In this document: positions 1 through 10,950 of the stretch, one piece after another
How the letters are laid out: every line of letters starts with the position of its first letter
Numbering within the stretch: position 1 is the stretch's first letter
Source of the DNA: Pestalotiopsis fici W106-1
Lineage: Eukaryota > Ascomycota > Sordariomycetes > Amphisphaeriales > Sporocadaceae
Assembly (NCBI RefSeq): GCF_000516985.1
Contig: NW_006917096.1
Coordinates: 1,659,606 to 1,723,605, forward strand
Direction: 5' to 3'
DNA: 64,000 bases
Made by a program: the position numbers and the translations under genes
The notes under the pieces: generated by a model
The model's input: the letters and a program-made list of their open reading frames with translations, nothing else
Databases searched by the model: none
Told to the model about the DNA's origin: nothing

Positions 1-271
1 AACAAGCTCGCGCTTGTAAGGGGGGTATCAAAATTTGTAAATGTTAAAAAAAAAAATTATGAAGTGTGTAAAGGGGGTATCAAAATGGGTATCATGAAAA
101 TGAGTCGTAAAATGAAATGATTCTGGTAATCTGGGACATGGTGTTAGCAGTTGTCAGGAGGCAAATAGTAGGCTGTGTAAGCCATTCAAGGGGATGATAA
201 CTCACCATTTCCGCATGCAAAAGTAAAATCCAGAGACACAAAGACGTCATGAACTGCCAGTTGCCTCCCCA
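1..271. other. Left-edge flank, 3' side of the first gene
   Basis: No coding region is visible. It holds an exact 14-nt direct repeat (21-34 and 73-86) and a small inverted repeat at 2-17 (6-bp arms ACAAGC/GCTTGT around 4 nt). It lies downstream of the minus-strand gene that ends at 272, so it is probably 3' UTR and intergenic DNA. Confidence 0.5.
21..86. repeat. Short direct repeat pair (14 nt)
   Basis: The 14-mer GGGGGTATCAAAAT occurs at 21-34 and again at 73-86. A shortened third version (GGGTATCAT) follows at 87-95. The copies are 52 nt apart start to start. No function is known; the repeat is seen directly in the sequence. Confidence 0.6.
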
Positions 272-742
272 TCACTCGACAGCTTCGTCGATGGGTGCCA
301 TGGCGCCACTCTTGGCCTTTGGGCTCTTCTTGGCCGAGCCACCGCTGCCACGGCGAGCTCGCTTGGCCATCTGTGCCTGTTGCTTGCGGCGCTCCTTCTC
401 AGCGACGACGAGACGGATGGCCTCGCGGTTCATGGCGGCTTGTTGCTCGCGTTGCATGTGCAGAAAGTCCTCGTCAGCGACGGTGGTGTAGGGCGATCCC
501 GAGGCGTTGCTGCTGGCGCTGCTGTGCGAACCTCCCGAGGTGAAGCTGCGCGAGTCGTCGTCGAGGTCCAACAGATCGTCATCGGACAGGTAAGAAGAGG
601 CGCGCTCGGGCCTTTGCCACGAGGGGAATGCGCAGCTCGACTGGTGGTAGGCGGACGGGCTCGAGAGGTAGCTACTGGAGCCGATGTCGAGCGGTTGTGT
701 TACTGAGCTCATGGAGCTATATGATCCGTACGAGCCGTACAT
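272..742 (-). CDS. Conserved hypothetical Ser-rich protein with basic C-terminus
   Basis: Intronless reading frame of 156 residues. The N-terminal half is rich in Ser and Tyr (starts MYGSYGSYSSMSS) and holds an acidic patch (DDDLLDLDDDSR) near residues 54-65. A predicted helix with the core NREAIRLVVAEKERRKQQ (about residues 104-121) leads into a Lys/Arg-rich tail (KRARRG, AKKSPKAKSG) that could act as a nuclear localisation signal. The ATG at 742 is the first in frame. I do not recognise a named family. The helix followed by a basic tail resembles small filamentous-fungal proteins of unknown function. It is probably nuclear and intrinsically disordered outside the helix; this is inference from composition. 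Its upstream side is the 9.6 kb gene-poor stretch, which could carry its regulation. Confidence 0.75.
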   Translation of the reverse strand: MYGSYGSYSSMSSVTQPLDIGSSSYLSSPSAYHQSSCAFPSWQRPERASSYLSDDDLLDLDDDSRSFTSGGSHSSASSNASGSPYTTVADEDFLHMQREQQAAMNREAIRLVVAEKERRKQQAQMAKRARRGSGGSAKKSPKAKSGAMAPIDEAVE

Positions 743-1470
743 TTTGTTTTGTGGATGTTTCTTGGTTTCCGATGTCGAAAGTGTCGATATGTCGGATTTG
801 TTTTATCGCGTTAATTCTCGCCAAGTGCGCGCGATGTTGTAGGTGGATATGGGCGTGTAAGTGATAAGGCTCCCCAGATAGATGGATGGATAGATAGGCA
901 AGCGTATTATACTAGGTACTCGTCGAATGTAGTAGTAGTTGTTGTCGTTGTAGTAGTTGTTGGTCAAGACGAAGCTCGAGTATAATAAAGATGTTGTAGT
1001 GTTATCTGATGATCAGAACGGAAGGGATCAAAAGCTTCGTAGGACATGGTGAGCGAGGCACGGGATGGATATATATCACGGGGAACCAGGGACAAGGAAA
1101 ACAAAAAGGCAGCATGATTCATATTGGACCGAGACTAAGGTACAAAACAACAGGTCTAAGTGTTGTAGTGGTGGGCACCCGGGGGGCGGACAGGCTGCGG
1201 CTGGCTTGCTTCTCTCACCCCCACATCCACGCGAGAAAGTAGCGGTAAGGTCGCCGCGTTTTGCATGGGCTGGGAACTTTTTGCCAGTATTGGGGTGGAA
1301 GGGGGATGCTGACACAAAGTTGGCCAAATTTGGCATGTACCTACGGTATTTAGCGGATCGCGTAGGTACCATGTAAGTGCACGATACGATACCCGCGGTC
1401 CGTTGGTTCCAGTCCATCCATCTACGTACCTACTCAGCCAGACCCGGACCACCCACTCAGCCAGACATAC

Positions 1471-1496
1471 CACTCAGCTCAGTCAGACACTGAGTG
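1471..1496. repeat. Inverted repeat (7-bp perfect arms)
   Basis: CACTCAG at 1471-1477 pairs with CTGAGTG at 1490-1496 around a 12-nt loop that itself contains CTCAGTCAG. It sits among several CACTCAGCCAGAC-like words between 1433 and 1490. It may be a transcription-factor dyad or chance in low-complexity DNA. Confidence 0.4.
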
Positions 1497-4400
1497 AGGG
1501 AGGTACCTAGCTAGCCCGGACTCACTGACTTGGTTGCAAGACGACGGCTCGGAAACCAGGGCCTCTTTGGCCTGTCGCCCAGACCGCCTCTGTCTGTCCG
1601 CCTGTCTGGGAGCCCTGGCAAGCCTGGAAAGCCTGCAAATGTCTGACTCCGCGCGGCCAATCACCTTGTCGGTGTTTCTTTCTTCTACTTGTTTTTCTTT
1701 GCCATTTTTTGTAGCTCGGGCATGTTTCCGGCGACACTAGAGCCTAGGCTGGTCACTTTCCGCCGGCGAAAAGGGTCCCTTTTTGCCTTTTTCCCTGCTT
1801 TTCCCATCCTGTCGCGGTACGAGATTCCGGCAAACGGGAAAGCAAAGAGGAAGTACGGAATCACTGCCTAGGTTGTAGATCTCGTACGCGAGACGAGTTA
1901 CTTTTTCGTTACTTTTTTGTTTTGCAACTATTATCGACATGAATGACCACACCATGATTTTGCACCCTGGCTGGTTTTATTTGTTTGCTTGTTCAATATA
2001 ATTGATTGTACTTGCTTGTGTTTGCTTGCTTGCTTTCCACATGTGCAGCAATAATATTCCCGCCATGTAGTAAATATTAATTAAATCATCAAATACATGT
2101 CCAGGCGTCACCTTTTCTCTGATATGCGACGAGTCTATTTTTACAAGCTTGCTTTTGGGGTCGGGGCCCCCAAAAAGTGGAAGGCCCACCGCTTCCTGAT
2201 TCCTTCCTTTCAGCAGTCAGAGTCACAGTGAGTGCCGTGCCCTTTGGGATTTATTGGATGGGACGGATGCGAAATACAACGACGTCAGCATTCTAATTAC
2301 AAACACGCACGCTCACTCATTTACACACCATCTATTCTTCCTCATTGAATTTACATGTGCCTATTCCAAGGCATATGGCAGCCAGCCCCATAGGACAAGC
2401 AAATAGGTTCGTTACATTAGGATTTCCATAATCTTAGCTTCCGCCTGTCCACGTTTCCGCGACTCGTTTCTTGGAGACAGCTTAAATCATGTACCTGGCC
2501 GTTGCCCAACGCCAGCAAGGCCAGCAGCGACAGCAAACCCCCTAAGCTCAAACAAACGACTCGCATACAAACCTATTTCTGGTGATCACTTGGTGATGGA
2601 TGCGCGCAAACCGCCCCAGAAATTTCTGGTGCCCATGTACTATGTATGCACCGAATAATCTAGTGTCGTTCATGTTGCCTTGGAAGTGGAATTTCCCAAG
2701 GCCTGTTGGGTTGGGTTGGACTACGAAACCCTTCATTTCGTCGTTATCGTCGCCGTCGTCGCCCGAGCACACCCCGAACACCTGCTACCTTGGCCCAGCT
2801 CCTTACCTAGGTATCGGGCACCGAACGGGTCCAGTTCGTCTGTGTCCGTCCATCCCAACTCATCCACGTATCAACGAGGTGTAATCTAGGTACTCCATAG
2901 AAGCAGCAGTAACCTTACCTTGAGCTTCCATGACTGCACTGCGCCTTTGCCTGCTGGCTTTGAGTCATAATCACAATGCAGATGCTCCGCCTGCCGTCGT
3001 GTCTGACTTGTTACACAGGTGTTCGGTCGCCAGCCAGTCGATCTGGTTTCTTGCTGGTCTGGGGAGACGGTTGCTGAGCTCCTGAGCTGCTGACAGCCCG
3101 TTCCCCAGGCTAACGTAAGGTTTCCCCGTACTACCTAAGCCAAGGCGCACATCCCATTCCATCTCTTGCTCCAGTGTTTCCCGTCCGTCCCTTCGCGGCC
3201 ACTTGCCCTTCCGTTCGTCTGACCCAGTGGTTAGCTGGTTAGGGGTTCAAGTGATGCATTTGCGCTACACCCTCCCCTTTCTAAACACCTACTTTGACGC
3301 GACTCCTGACAATTATCACCCAGCTTATCTTCGTATCAATCCAGATCGCTGGTAAGTTTGAGTGACCGGGCTTACAAGGTCAGAACTATCGGTCAGAGCT
3401 GCAGCAGATCGGCGGGAGGGGGGAGGATGGCTGGGCAATCTACCGGCCGTTCTGCATGCCTGCCTTGCCTGCCTGCCTGCTTGCCTGTGCATGCGACGAG
3501 GTTCTGGGAAGGAAATGTCTATTTTGACCGCCTTGTCTAGCTGCGCCTGGACAGCAACAGCCAGCGCAGCACAGCAGCTGTCGAGACTCGACATCCCACA
3601 CACACTAGTATACTTGAAATCTGGAATTTCCCCATGTCAAATCAGTGAGCTAGAAGGTGTCAGAATAGGCATCTCCACTCGTTCCAGTCGCGCCAAGAAT
3701 GGCAACAGCAAAACGACTCGGCTGGCGGGCGGACGGCAACGCTACGCGGGCTTGCCAGGAATGGTAGAAGCGCTAGAAGCAACCTGGAAGCCACCTAGAA
3801 GCTTATCATGACTCGTCTCTTTCCAACTAAACCTTGAACAGAAGGCCTTTGCGGGCTGGTGCTGGCAATCTGGATATTCGAGCTTTATCCGCCAGCTGCG
3901 CTCGGTTGGACTATTTCGTCACGCCTTGTCTAATCGCCAATGGCAGCGGTGGCTAATGACTCTCTCCAAACGACGCGACACCCGCTTTTCTCCGATGGTT
4001 GGACGTAGAAGACTGACCGCGAGACGCGCTGCCAGCTGCGTCCCCAGTAGTGTACGCACCTAGGCATTTCAGTGTAAAAGTGAATTGCCACATAGTAACC
4101 AGTTGAACACTAGAAACTCCGGAATCCCCCCGCCCTCGCCCGCCAGCTTGGACCCTGCCGACAAAGTCTGACACAGGTCAGCGAAGATCGTGGAGAAAAA
4201 GGGAAACCTGGGGTAAGATTTCGATAGTACACTAGTTGGCAGCTCGAGGACCCTTTCCCGCGTTTGCATTACCCGACTCGCGCTGAAATGTTCCTATTCC
4301 GGTAGTTATTGGCAGGAAAAAGGCTTTACATTTATCCAATATTCAGCTGGCCGTTCAACCCTAACCTTGAATATCTGTCTACATACGGATTTACAACAAT

Positions 4401-7400
4401 ACAATGCACGAGCTGTAGTACACCCTTTCATCTGTCTATCCGCACAAGACTTTTGGCAATTTGCACTCACCCTCTTCTTTCCCCCTGAACGTTACCAAAA
4501 CAGGAATACCCGCCTGAGTCAGACAATGAAAGATAGGTAACTACTTAGGATTTCTGCTTACTGTCGTATCGCAGCACCAAGGGAAATAACAAAACATATC
4601 ATGTACAAGAAGCAAGAACTCAATCAACTCGGCTCGCTTACCAAGATTTCCGAGTAGACCCTGATACTTGGGAGCCGGGAACCCAAAGAAAGAACAGATT
4701 TAAAGAAAAATGATGATCAAGTCAAATTTAATAGTCGAAAAGCACGATGGTAAGCAGGGGTTCATAATCCCACCAATGACGCTTCAAACTTCCCGCTTCC
4801 GCGGACGGTTGAAAAGCCATGGGCAAGAGCTTCCGGTCGGCTGCATGCATACAAAAGAAAATAATTAAAATACCTATACAAATTACATCGTATGCAAATA
4901 CGGATGAAACTTTTCAATATTTGTTTTGTTTTAGCTGTCAGTATGTAGCCGAAAATGACACAGACCTTGAGTTAAATCCCAGCGTTGTTTTACCAATATG
5001 CCGCCCCAGACAGACAAGAAAAATATCATGCCCGGATCTACACTTATCCAACGACCGGAGATCGCGAGTTGGTGCCATTGTCAAGAGGGTGAACCGTGCT
5101 GGCTGACCACCCACTAAAAAACTACCTAACCTTGCGCCTTTTCGCCTTGCCTACCTACCCCAAGCTGGGGATCGCCTCGGTATTTTCCCGGTGGGACCAA
5201 AAAATGGGAACAAGCAAAGACTCAGCTCTGCTCAGTGCGCCCGCCCTATTTACGGGGTTCAGATTTATTTTCTTACACCAGATCTGTAGCGATGAGCTGC
5301 TTCGGACTCATACGTGCCGCAACGGAGGATTTTGCGATAAAGTAAAACAATAGCTCAAAGGCACATCCGTGTCATCCTTTGGTACTACTTACTCAATAAA
5401 TGCCATCTATAAAACGCGGAACATGAACGACTTATCCGGGACCGACTAGCGTCTTTAACCGCCTTGTAACTACTATTGTGCTGTTCAAAAGGAGTTGAAT
5501 TACACCGAGGCTAAAAACAAGTCCAGAGCAGCTCGAATGGGCATTTCCCAAGTTCTCGACTCGGTTGTGTCCGGAAGATTGTCGCAATTTCGGGGCAAGT
5601 CGTGCCCAGTAGATCTATCTCTCTTATCATTACCTAGTGAAGCCTTGATAATCTCTCCTCTCAGGTCGCTCGGTGGAGCTGTTTGCCGGGTCTCAGTGGG
5701 GTTGGTTTTTTGACAGATCGTCGGCCGCTCGGTCTGGTAACCGACATGGATGATAACCGTGGGGCTCGCCTCTTTCTTTCCATGGCCAGCCGAGCCTGCC
5801 AGGCCTGCCTCGGGGAGCTTCTCCTCCATAGTCTATCTAGCCTGGGTGGCTGGTGGTAGTCTTTTTGCTAGTAGCCGAGATGCAACCGAGATAGTCGGTA
5901 CTATCGGATCCGTTGGTTTCTTTGCCAGCATGTCACCTAGGTTAGGTTCATCTTTGTTTCATGTGCAGCGGCGGATGTCAAGTCCATGTACGTACGCGCA
6001 GAAGGGAAAAAGCAAAAATTGTAGAGGTCTATCAGAAAAGCACGATCCGGTTGATAGATCATGAAAAAGACTGCAAGACATGACGGATCATCCTCCCCGG
6101 AATAAGAATCTCTTGCTTTTTACAGAGTTCATCAAGAATGGAAAAATGATTGAACCATATTTACGAGAGATCGTACAAAGAAGTCTAAAGTTTTATGATA
6201 CATGACCATTTCTGTACGCAAACACCTGCACCAAAAGACGCACGGCATATAGTACACGCATGTTCGTATAGTCCACATACACATGGCGGTGAAACGTTGC
6301 AAATGGGACGGACGGACGCAAATCTATGGTCGGTTCAGCGAGAATTCTTTTGAATTTCATAGTCCGACGAGTCTGCTCCCCTTGGCTGTAATATTCTGAG
6401 CAAACGGGTCGGCAGGCTGGTCGCATTGAATTTCCCTTCTTTTACTTGCCCCCTTCCTTATTTCTAGTGCGCATCTCCAACGGACGTGCTTCCCCGAATC
6501 TGGTGCAAACAAACTCTTTCTTCTGTGCCCGGGCTCCCTTCCGGTGCCGGGAATATATCAGGGGTGTCTTTTACTTCTTCTTCTTTTCCCCCCCTTGTGT
6601 GCATGTGTAAAACAAAAGTCGCCAATCTCATCGCGATCTCAAATATTTTGGGGAGACATTCATACACCCCACTAAAAGATATATACATGACAGCCCCCCA
6701 AATGACGCGCAACTACATGTGTCTGTAACAAGCTGTCGGGTCGACTCCTCCGGCTTCCGGTGACAAGCGGTGTCGTAAAAGAAAGGGTGATGACGGGTAT
6801 TGTCACATTGGAGAGACGAGGAGAAAAAAAGAAGGAAATGTGCTTGCTCAAGAACAGAAACCAACGCGCGCGCATATGTGTTGGTTGGCGCAAAGGAAAA
6901 AAGACAGAAAGCTGCTGCCGGGAGAAACAGGTCTAGGTTAGAGCCAATGTCGCCCAACGCGGCCGAGTAAAAGATGGTGGTGGTGTGGACAGACTCATAA
7001 TGGTCGGTGATGTATGGACGACCTGACCGTTGGGCCTTCTCTACCGCTCATTCCCACAATGTCTTTCTTGTGGTTGCATGTGTGTCTCGCAGAATATGGC
7101 AGGGGATTGGATAATTTTTTCTTTCTCTTGTGACACTCTACCACCCTTTTCCCAGCCCGTCGGACCTGTCCCCGGCCGTCGCATTGAGGCCTAACCATTT
7201 GTACTGGCTACGCACATACATAATAGGCGAGTCTGGGCGGCACCAGGGGATTGGAATTGGCTTTTTTTTCTTGCTTTCATCTCTGGCAGCATCTTTTTTT
7301 TTTCTCCTTGTCCTTCTCTTTTCGCTACAGGGGAGCCCTGCATTTATATTTGTGCTGCCCATTTGCTGCGAAACATCCCGGCCTCGTCACAGTATTTGTA

Positions 7401-7749
7401 GTCTTTCATCACCAGCGGTGGAGGGGTCGCTAAGGTAACTGTGCTTTGCGCTTCCTTCTTCTCAGTCTCTCGTTTGTCGGTTTCAGGTTTCACCGCGCAC
7501 ACGAGTGATGAGAAGAAATGAAGAAAAAAATTTCTTCCATCACGGACATTGATTTTTCTTGGAAATTCGCGTGTTTGGTAGGTGTTTGTCCGTGTGAGGT
7601 ATCATAGATGACAGGACATGTATCATATTTGGTCGTATCGAGCTCGCAGCCAAGGACAGACGAGAGCTGGATCCTCGAAAAGCGATTTGCTGCTCGGAGT
7701 TCCATCTACACAATAGGTGACGAGCAAATCGTATTGCAAAGTCTGGTAC

Positions 7750-7773
7750 TTTTTTTTTTTTTTTTTTTTTTTT
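7750..7773. repeat. Poly-T tract, 24 nt
   Basis: An uninterrupted run of 24 T residues followed by CCCAAAAG. Such tracts exclude nucleosomes in fungal promoters and are also prone to sequencing length error. No adjacent gene could be assigned. Confidence 0.8.
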
Positions 7774-8520
7774 CCCAAAAGAAAATGGCCTTGTTACAAC
7801 ACAACGCGCGTTATGCGAACCGCGGAGCGTGGCTTTTCCCCCCTTCCTGTCTCATGTCTTTTTTCCCAGTTCAATCAATCGCATCTCGTTTTTCCTTCCT
7901 TTATCAACCCCCTCAACTTCGCGGTTTGATTCCACTGCCGGCAGACCAGTCAAGTGCCCATGTCCTGTAAGCAAGGCACGTTATTCGCTCCCCGCCTCAA
8001 CATATCCGCGATGCCGGCCGCCGGGCCCCTGTCTTCCTTTTCTGTCCTGTCAATTGTCAAATCCAGAACCTCGAGACCCCCATTGCCGGAGCTGGAAAGA
8101 CATGTCCAATTTTCATTAATCCTATCGGGGGAGCCTGACATTGTATTCCGCATAAAGAGGACACACCTGGATATTGTCTCCAATAGCTATTATGCGGTAA
8201 TGGTTAAAAATGGAGAGCGGTTCAACTTCTTGGACTCGATGAGCGCCACCAGATGTGATATGCATCCCCACAAAGTGTGATCTGCCGTTAGTTCGCAAGT
8301 GACGGAAGCTGTCATTGAACGGCGCTTGGGCCTAGGCCCTGCCATATCGCACATTGTCAAATTGGAAGTCTAGGCACATGGTTTCTTTATCATGCGCGGC
8401 CGGCCGGTTTGCGGACCGCTGAGAGGGGGCCAAAAGGGATGGTGTGCCGACCGCCACACGCAAGGGGGAGAGCATTTTCTCATGATGTGCTTACAAGAAT
8501 TAAAAGACCCGACCCTTGAG

Positions 8521-8538
8521 GCGCGTGCGCGCGCGCGC
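8521..8538. repeat. Alternating purine-pyrimidine GC tract
   Basis: Eighteen bases of strictly alternating G/C (one T), GCGCGTGCGCGCGCGCGC. Such sequence can adopt left-handed Z-DNA under supercoiling. No gene is adjacent. Confidence 0.6.
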
Positions 8539-10326
8539 CAGGTGAGACTATAATGGCATGTGATATACACCTTTCGGCGATAATGCACCGTCTCCCAAGA
8601 GGTGGAGTATAGTCAACGCATCTCAGCCTAGTGCATCATATCCGATCCGAGCTCGGGCACTATGAGGTCTGCCCCAGAGAGCATCTCATTAATCACTTTA
8701 TACATAGTATAATACCTAATTAACCACACTATATGATCCTCGCCAAGGCTACGGCACGCGTCTGAATCTTGATTAGTTGCTCTATATCAGTTGTACATTT
8801 TGGAAGCTGCACGTGAGGAATATGAACAGGTAGTTAGCTACGAAACAGCTATAGTTGTTGTTTGTCGAGTGGGTTATACAAACAAATATTTCCTGAGCAT
8901 CCAAGCATATGTATATTCGAATCAGTAACCATTCCTTTTCTTGATATTTCCCTTCTTAGACAGAAATTCAACTTGTTTGCTGAAAAAAAAGATCGGCGCC
9001 TGCTGCCAATTTCCCTAGTGAACAGTAAACACACAAAATATCAAGATGAGTTATGTGTTGCTGTCATCACTTCGATGTCCTTGGTAAGTTACAAACCACG
9101 AGAAGCATTTGTATTTTGCTGTGTGTACGGCCCAATCATGCGTCCATACCATTGCACCATGACTAGATGACTGTACACATGCAAAGTTGAATGAACCGAT
9201 AACCGCAAGGCTGAGGATGGACACTGAATCATGTGACTGACTCGACTGCACCCGATGATGAGGCGGAGGGTAAGAAATCTGCACGTCAACATATTAATCA
9301 GAACCAGTGTGATACTGATATTTCCTTCTACAATGAAGCTAATTTTGGTACTCGCCATGGGTATCAAAGTCTCGTGGTGCCCTTGTTGTCTTGATCATTG
9401 TTTTCCGCTTCGAATAGGTAGCTTGCTCTGTATGAGTCGCTTCTAAAGGTATAAATATATGCATGCCCTTACATGTTTGTCGTATCGTCTGATAATTACC
9501 CACGTGCCGTCGGCAATGTTCTCCATAGAAAGGTTATTGACTGATGCTCCATTTCAGAGGTGTACGTTCTTTGACAAGTTTGATACTCAGCTATGGTTGT
9601 TCAGTCTAGGAGTATTTCAAGCAGTATTTGTCTGTTGCAGGAATCATAGGTATCCATAACCAGAAGCAGTATAAAGAAATGTTTACAGAAGCAATGATTT
9701 GACCCTTTAAATTCTACGACTCTCTATAATGACCTTGTTATCATATGTCAAAAACTCACCCACAACCCTCTGTGCTCGCCAAGGAGTACAGACCATGGTC
9801 ATGTTCCTGATTTTGTCTTGCGATACAGCTTCCAATGTGCAAGTTCACGTCTCACGTCGGTGAGCGTCTGATCCTTTCACAAGGGCGGGGAAACACCGCA
9901 AAGCTTGCCACTCTGGGTGATACAAGATTCTATTTCTAGAAACTCTTTGCGGTGAAGCCTTTTTTTTCCCCTTCCCACTGTGAATCATGTAAAAGCCCTC
10001 GGATCAATCCCTTTGTCAAACACGTACATTTTCTAATGTCTGTCACCATTGCCAATATTTTCGTCTCTTGTGGCAGAAGGACAAAGTGTTCGTTTTTGTA
10101 CGCGAATCACGCATCCTGGACGCCATGGATCTTCCATCATCAACATCAACATCACAAGCACTGCTTTCTCAAAAGTATAAAAGCCGTGCTGGTAACACCT
10201 GTTCGGCAAATACAAAAAGACAAACAGATAAGAGAGAAAAGCCAGAGACAACACCAGAAGCTAGACCTCGGAGATACAGCCCCCCTCGCTCAACAACAGA
10301 AACAATTACCTTCATTGTTAAACATC

Positions 10327-10623
10327 ATGTGTACCGACACTTACAACCAGTTTACCAGGTGTCCTTGCCGGAAGTACCTGCACACCGTTCTATGCAATAT
10401 TGCCTGGCGGCGTGGTGCCGATGGCGACCACGACGAGCATATTGCCTATCTCGACATGTCAAAGAGGAAGCGCCCTAGTCACATGTCACATTGCAACGTG
10501 GAAACTATGACTACAGAAGTGGACGGGCGATGCTCCGACTGCGTCAAGAAGAATGATGACGACGTCAGTAAACAGTGGAGAAAGGGCAAGAAATGGAGTG
10601 GCCGAAAAGAGCGATACTACTGA
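10327..10623 (+). CDS. Small Cys-containing hypothetical protein
   Basis: 98 residues, starting MCTDTYNQFTRCPCRKYLH. The ATG at 10327 has a good fungal context (AACATCATG). Cysteines are clustered at the N-terminus (C2, C12, C14, C22) and again in the second half (SHCNVETM, GRCSDCVKK), and the tail is strongly basic (KQWRKGKKWSGRKERYY). Small proteins with an N-terminal MC-x(n)-CxC pattern are frequent in Pezizomycotina; their role is unknown to me. No signal peptide or membrane segment is seen, so it is probably intracellular, perhaps metal-binding. The same frame stays open upstream to about 9952 with an in-frame ATG at 10036, but that extension has no family-like composition and I treat it as 5' leader. 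Confidence 0.6.
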   Translation: MCTDTYNQFTRCPCRKYLHTVLCNIAWRRGADGDHDEHIAYLDMSKRKRPSHMSHCNVETMTTEVDGRCSDCVKKNDDDVSKQWRKGKKWSGRKERYY

Positions 10624-10950
10624 GACGTCTGGCCGATAATGTAGTTGTTGGCTGGGCACAACACGACCGTGAGTAAATTATAGCACTTGAAAAAGGAAAG
10701 AAAGAAGAATTATTCCGTGGCTCGGTCTGGGTAGATGGCATTCGAGTTGCCTTCAAGCTTTGACGCCTAGGCACGATGGGGTCTCAACAAGGAATATGAA
10801 AACGGAGGCAATTGTTGCTCAGTAGAGAGCTTGAAAGAATAGAGAAAGAAAACATAACGAGAAAAATTGCATCCCGATATCAGCCACGACGACATGCTTG
10901 ATAGTATCTCTTTGGAATTGTGTATCATATTGGGACTACTCAAAATCCAG
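10624..10950. other. Convergent intergenic spacer
   Basis: 327 nt between the plus-strand 98-residue gene and the minus-strand TilS-like gene. It holds only their 3' UTRs. No coding potential or structured element was seen. Confidence 0.5.

Larger units (their letters stand above)
743..10326. other. Gene-poor region of about 9.6 kb
   Basis: I find no convincing protein, tRNA or rRNA gene. Open frames are short, lack family signatures and often begin with non-ATG codons. The DNA is punctuated by pyrimidine tracts, a 24-nt T run (7750-7773), an 18-nt alternating G/C tract (8521-8538), a CTGC-rich stretch (about 3459-3484) and repeated CTCAGCCAGAC-like words (about 1433-1496). Base composition looks moderate rather than strongly AT-rich, so it does not look like a heavily RIP-mutated transposon. 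It could be long regulatory DNA, UTRs or non-coding transcription units. Confidence 0.5.

Noticed and set aside
3225..3265. tRNA-like GGTTCAAGT word
   Set aside because: No pairable acceptor, D or anticodon stems can be built around it. A similar word at 26599-26607 fails in the same way.
3362..3811. 149-codon plus-strand frame in the gene-poor region
   Set aside because: It does not look protein-like, is low-complexity (CTGC repeats read as Cys/Leu/Ala), and its start context is weak.
5500..5829. 109-codon minus-strand frame
   Set aside because: No domain or conserved pattern, and no supporting splice or promoter signals; treated as chance.
743..10326. Decayed transposon in the gene-poor region
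   Set aside because: I saw no terminal repeats, target-site duplications, reverse-transcriptase or transposase fragments, or strong TpA excess. A repeat-library search could still overturn this.
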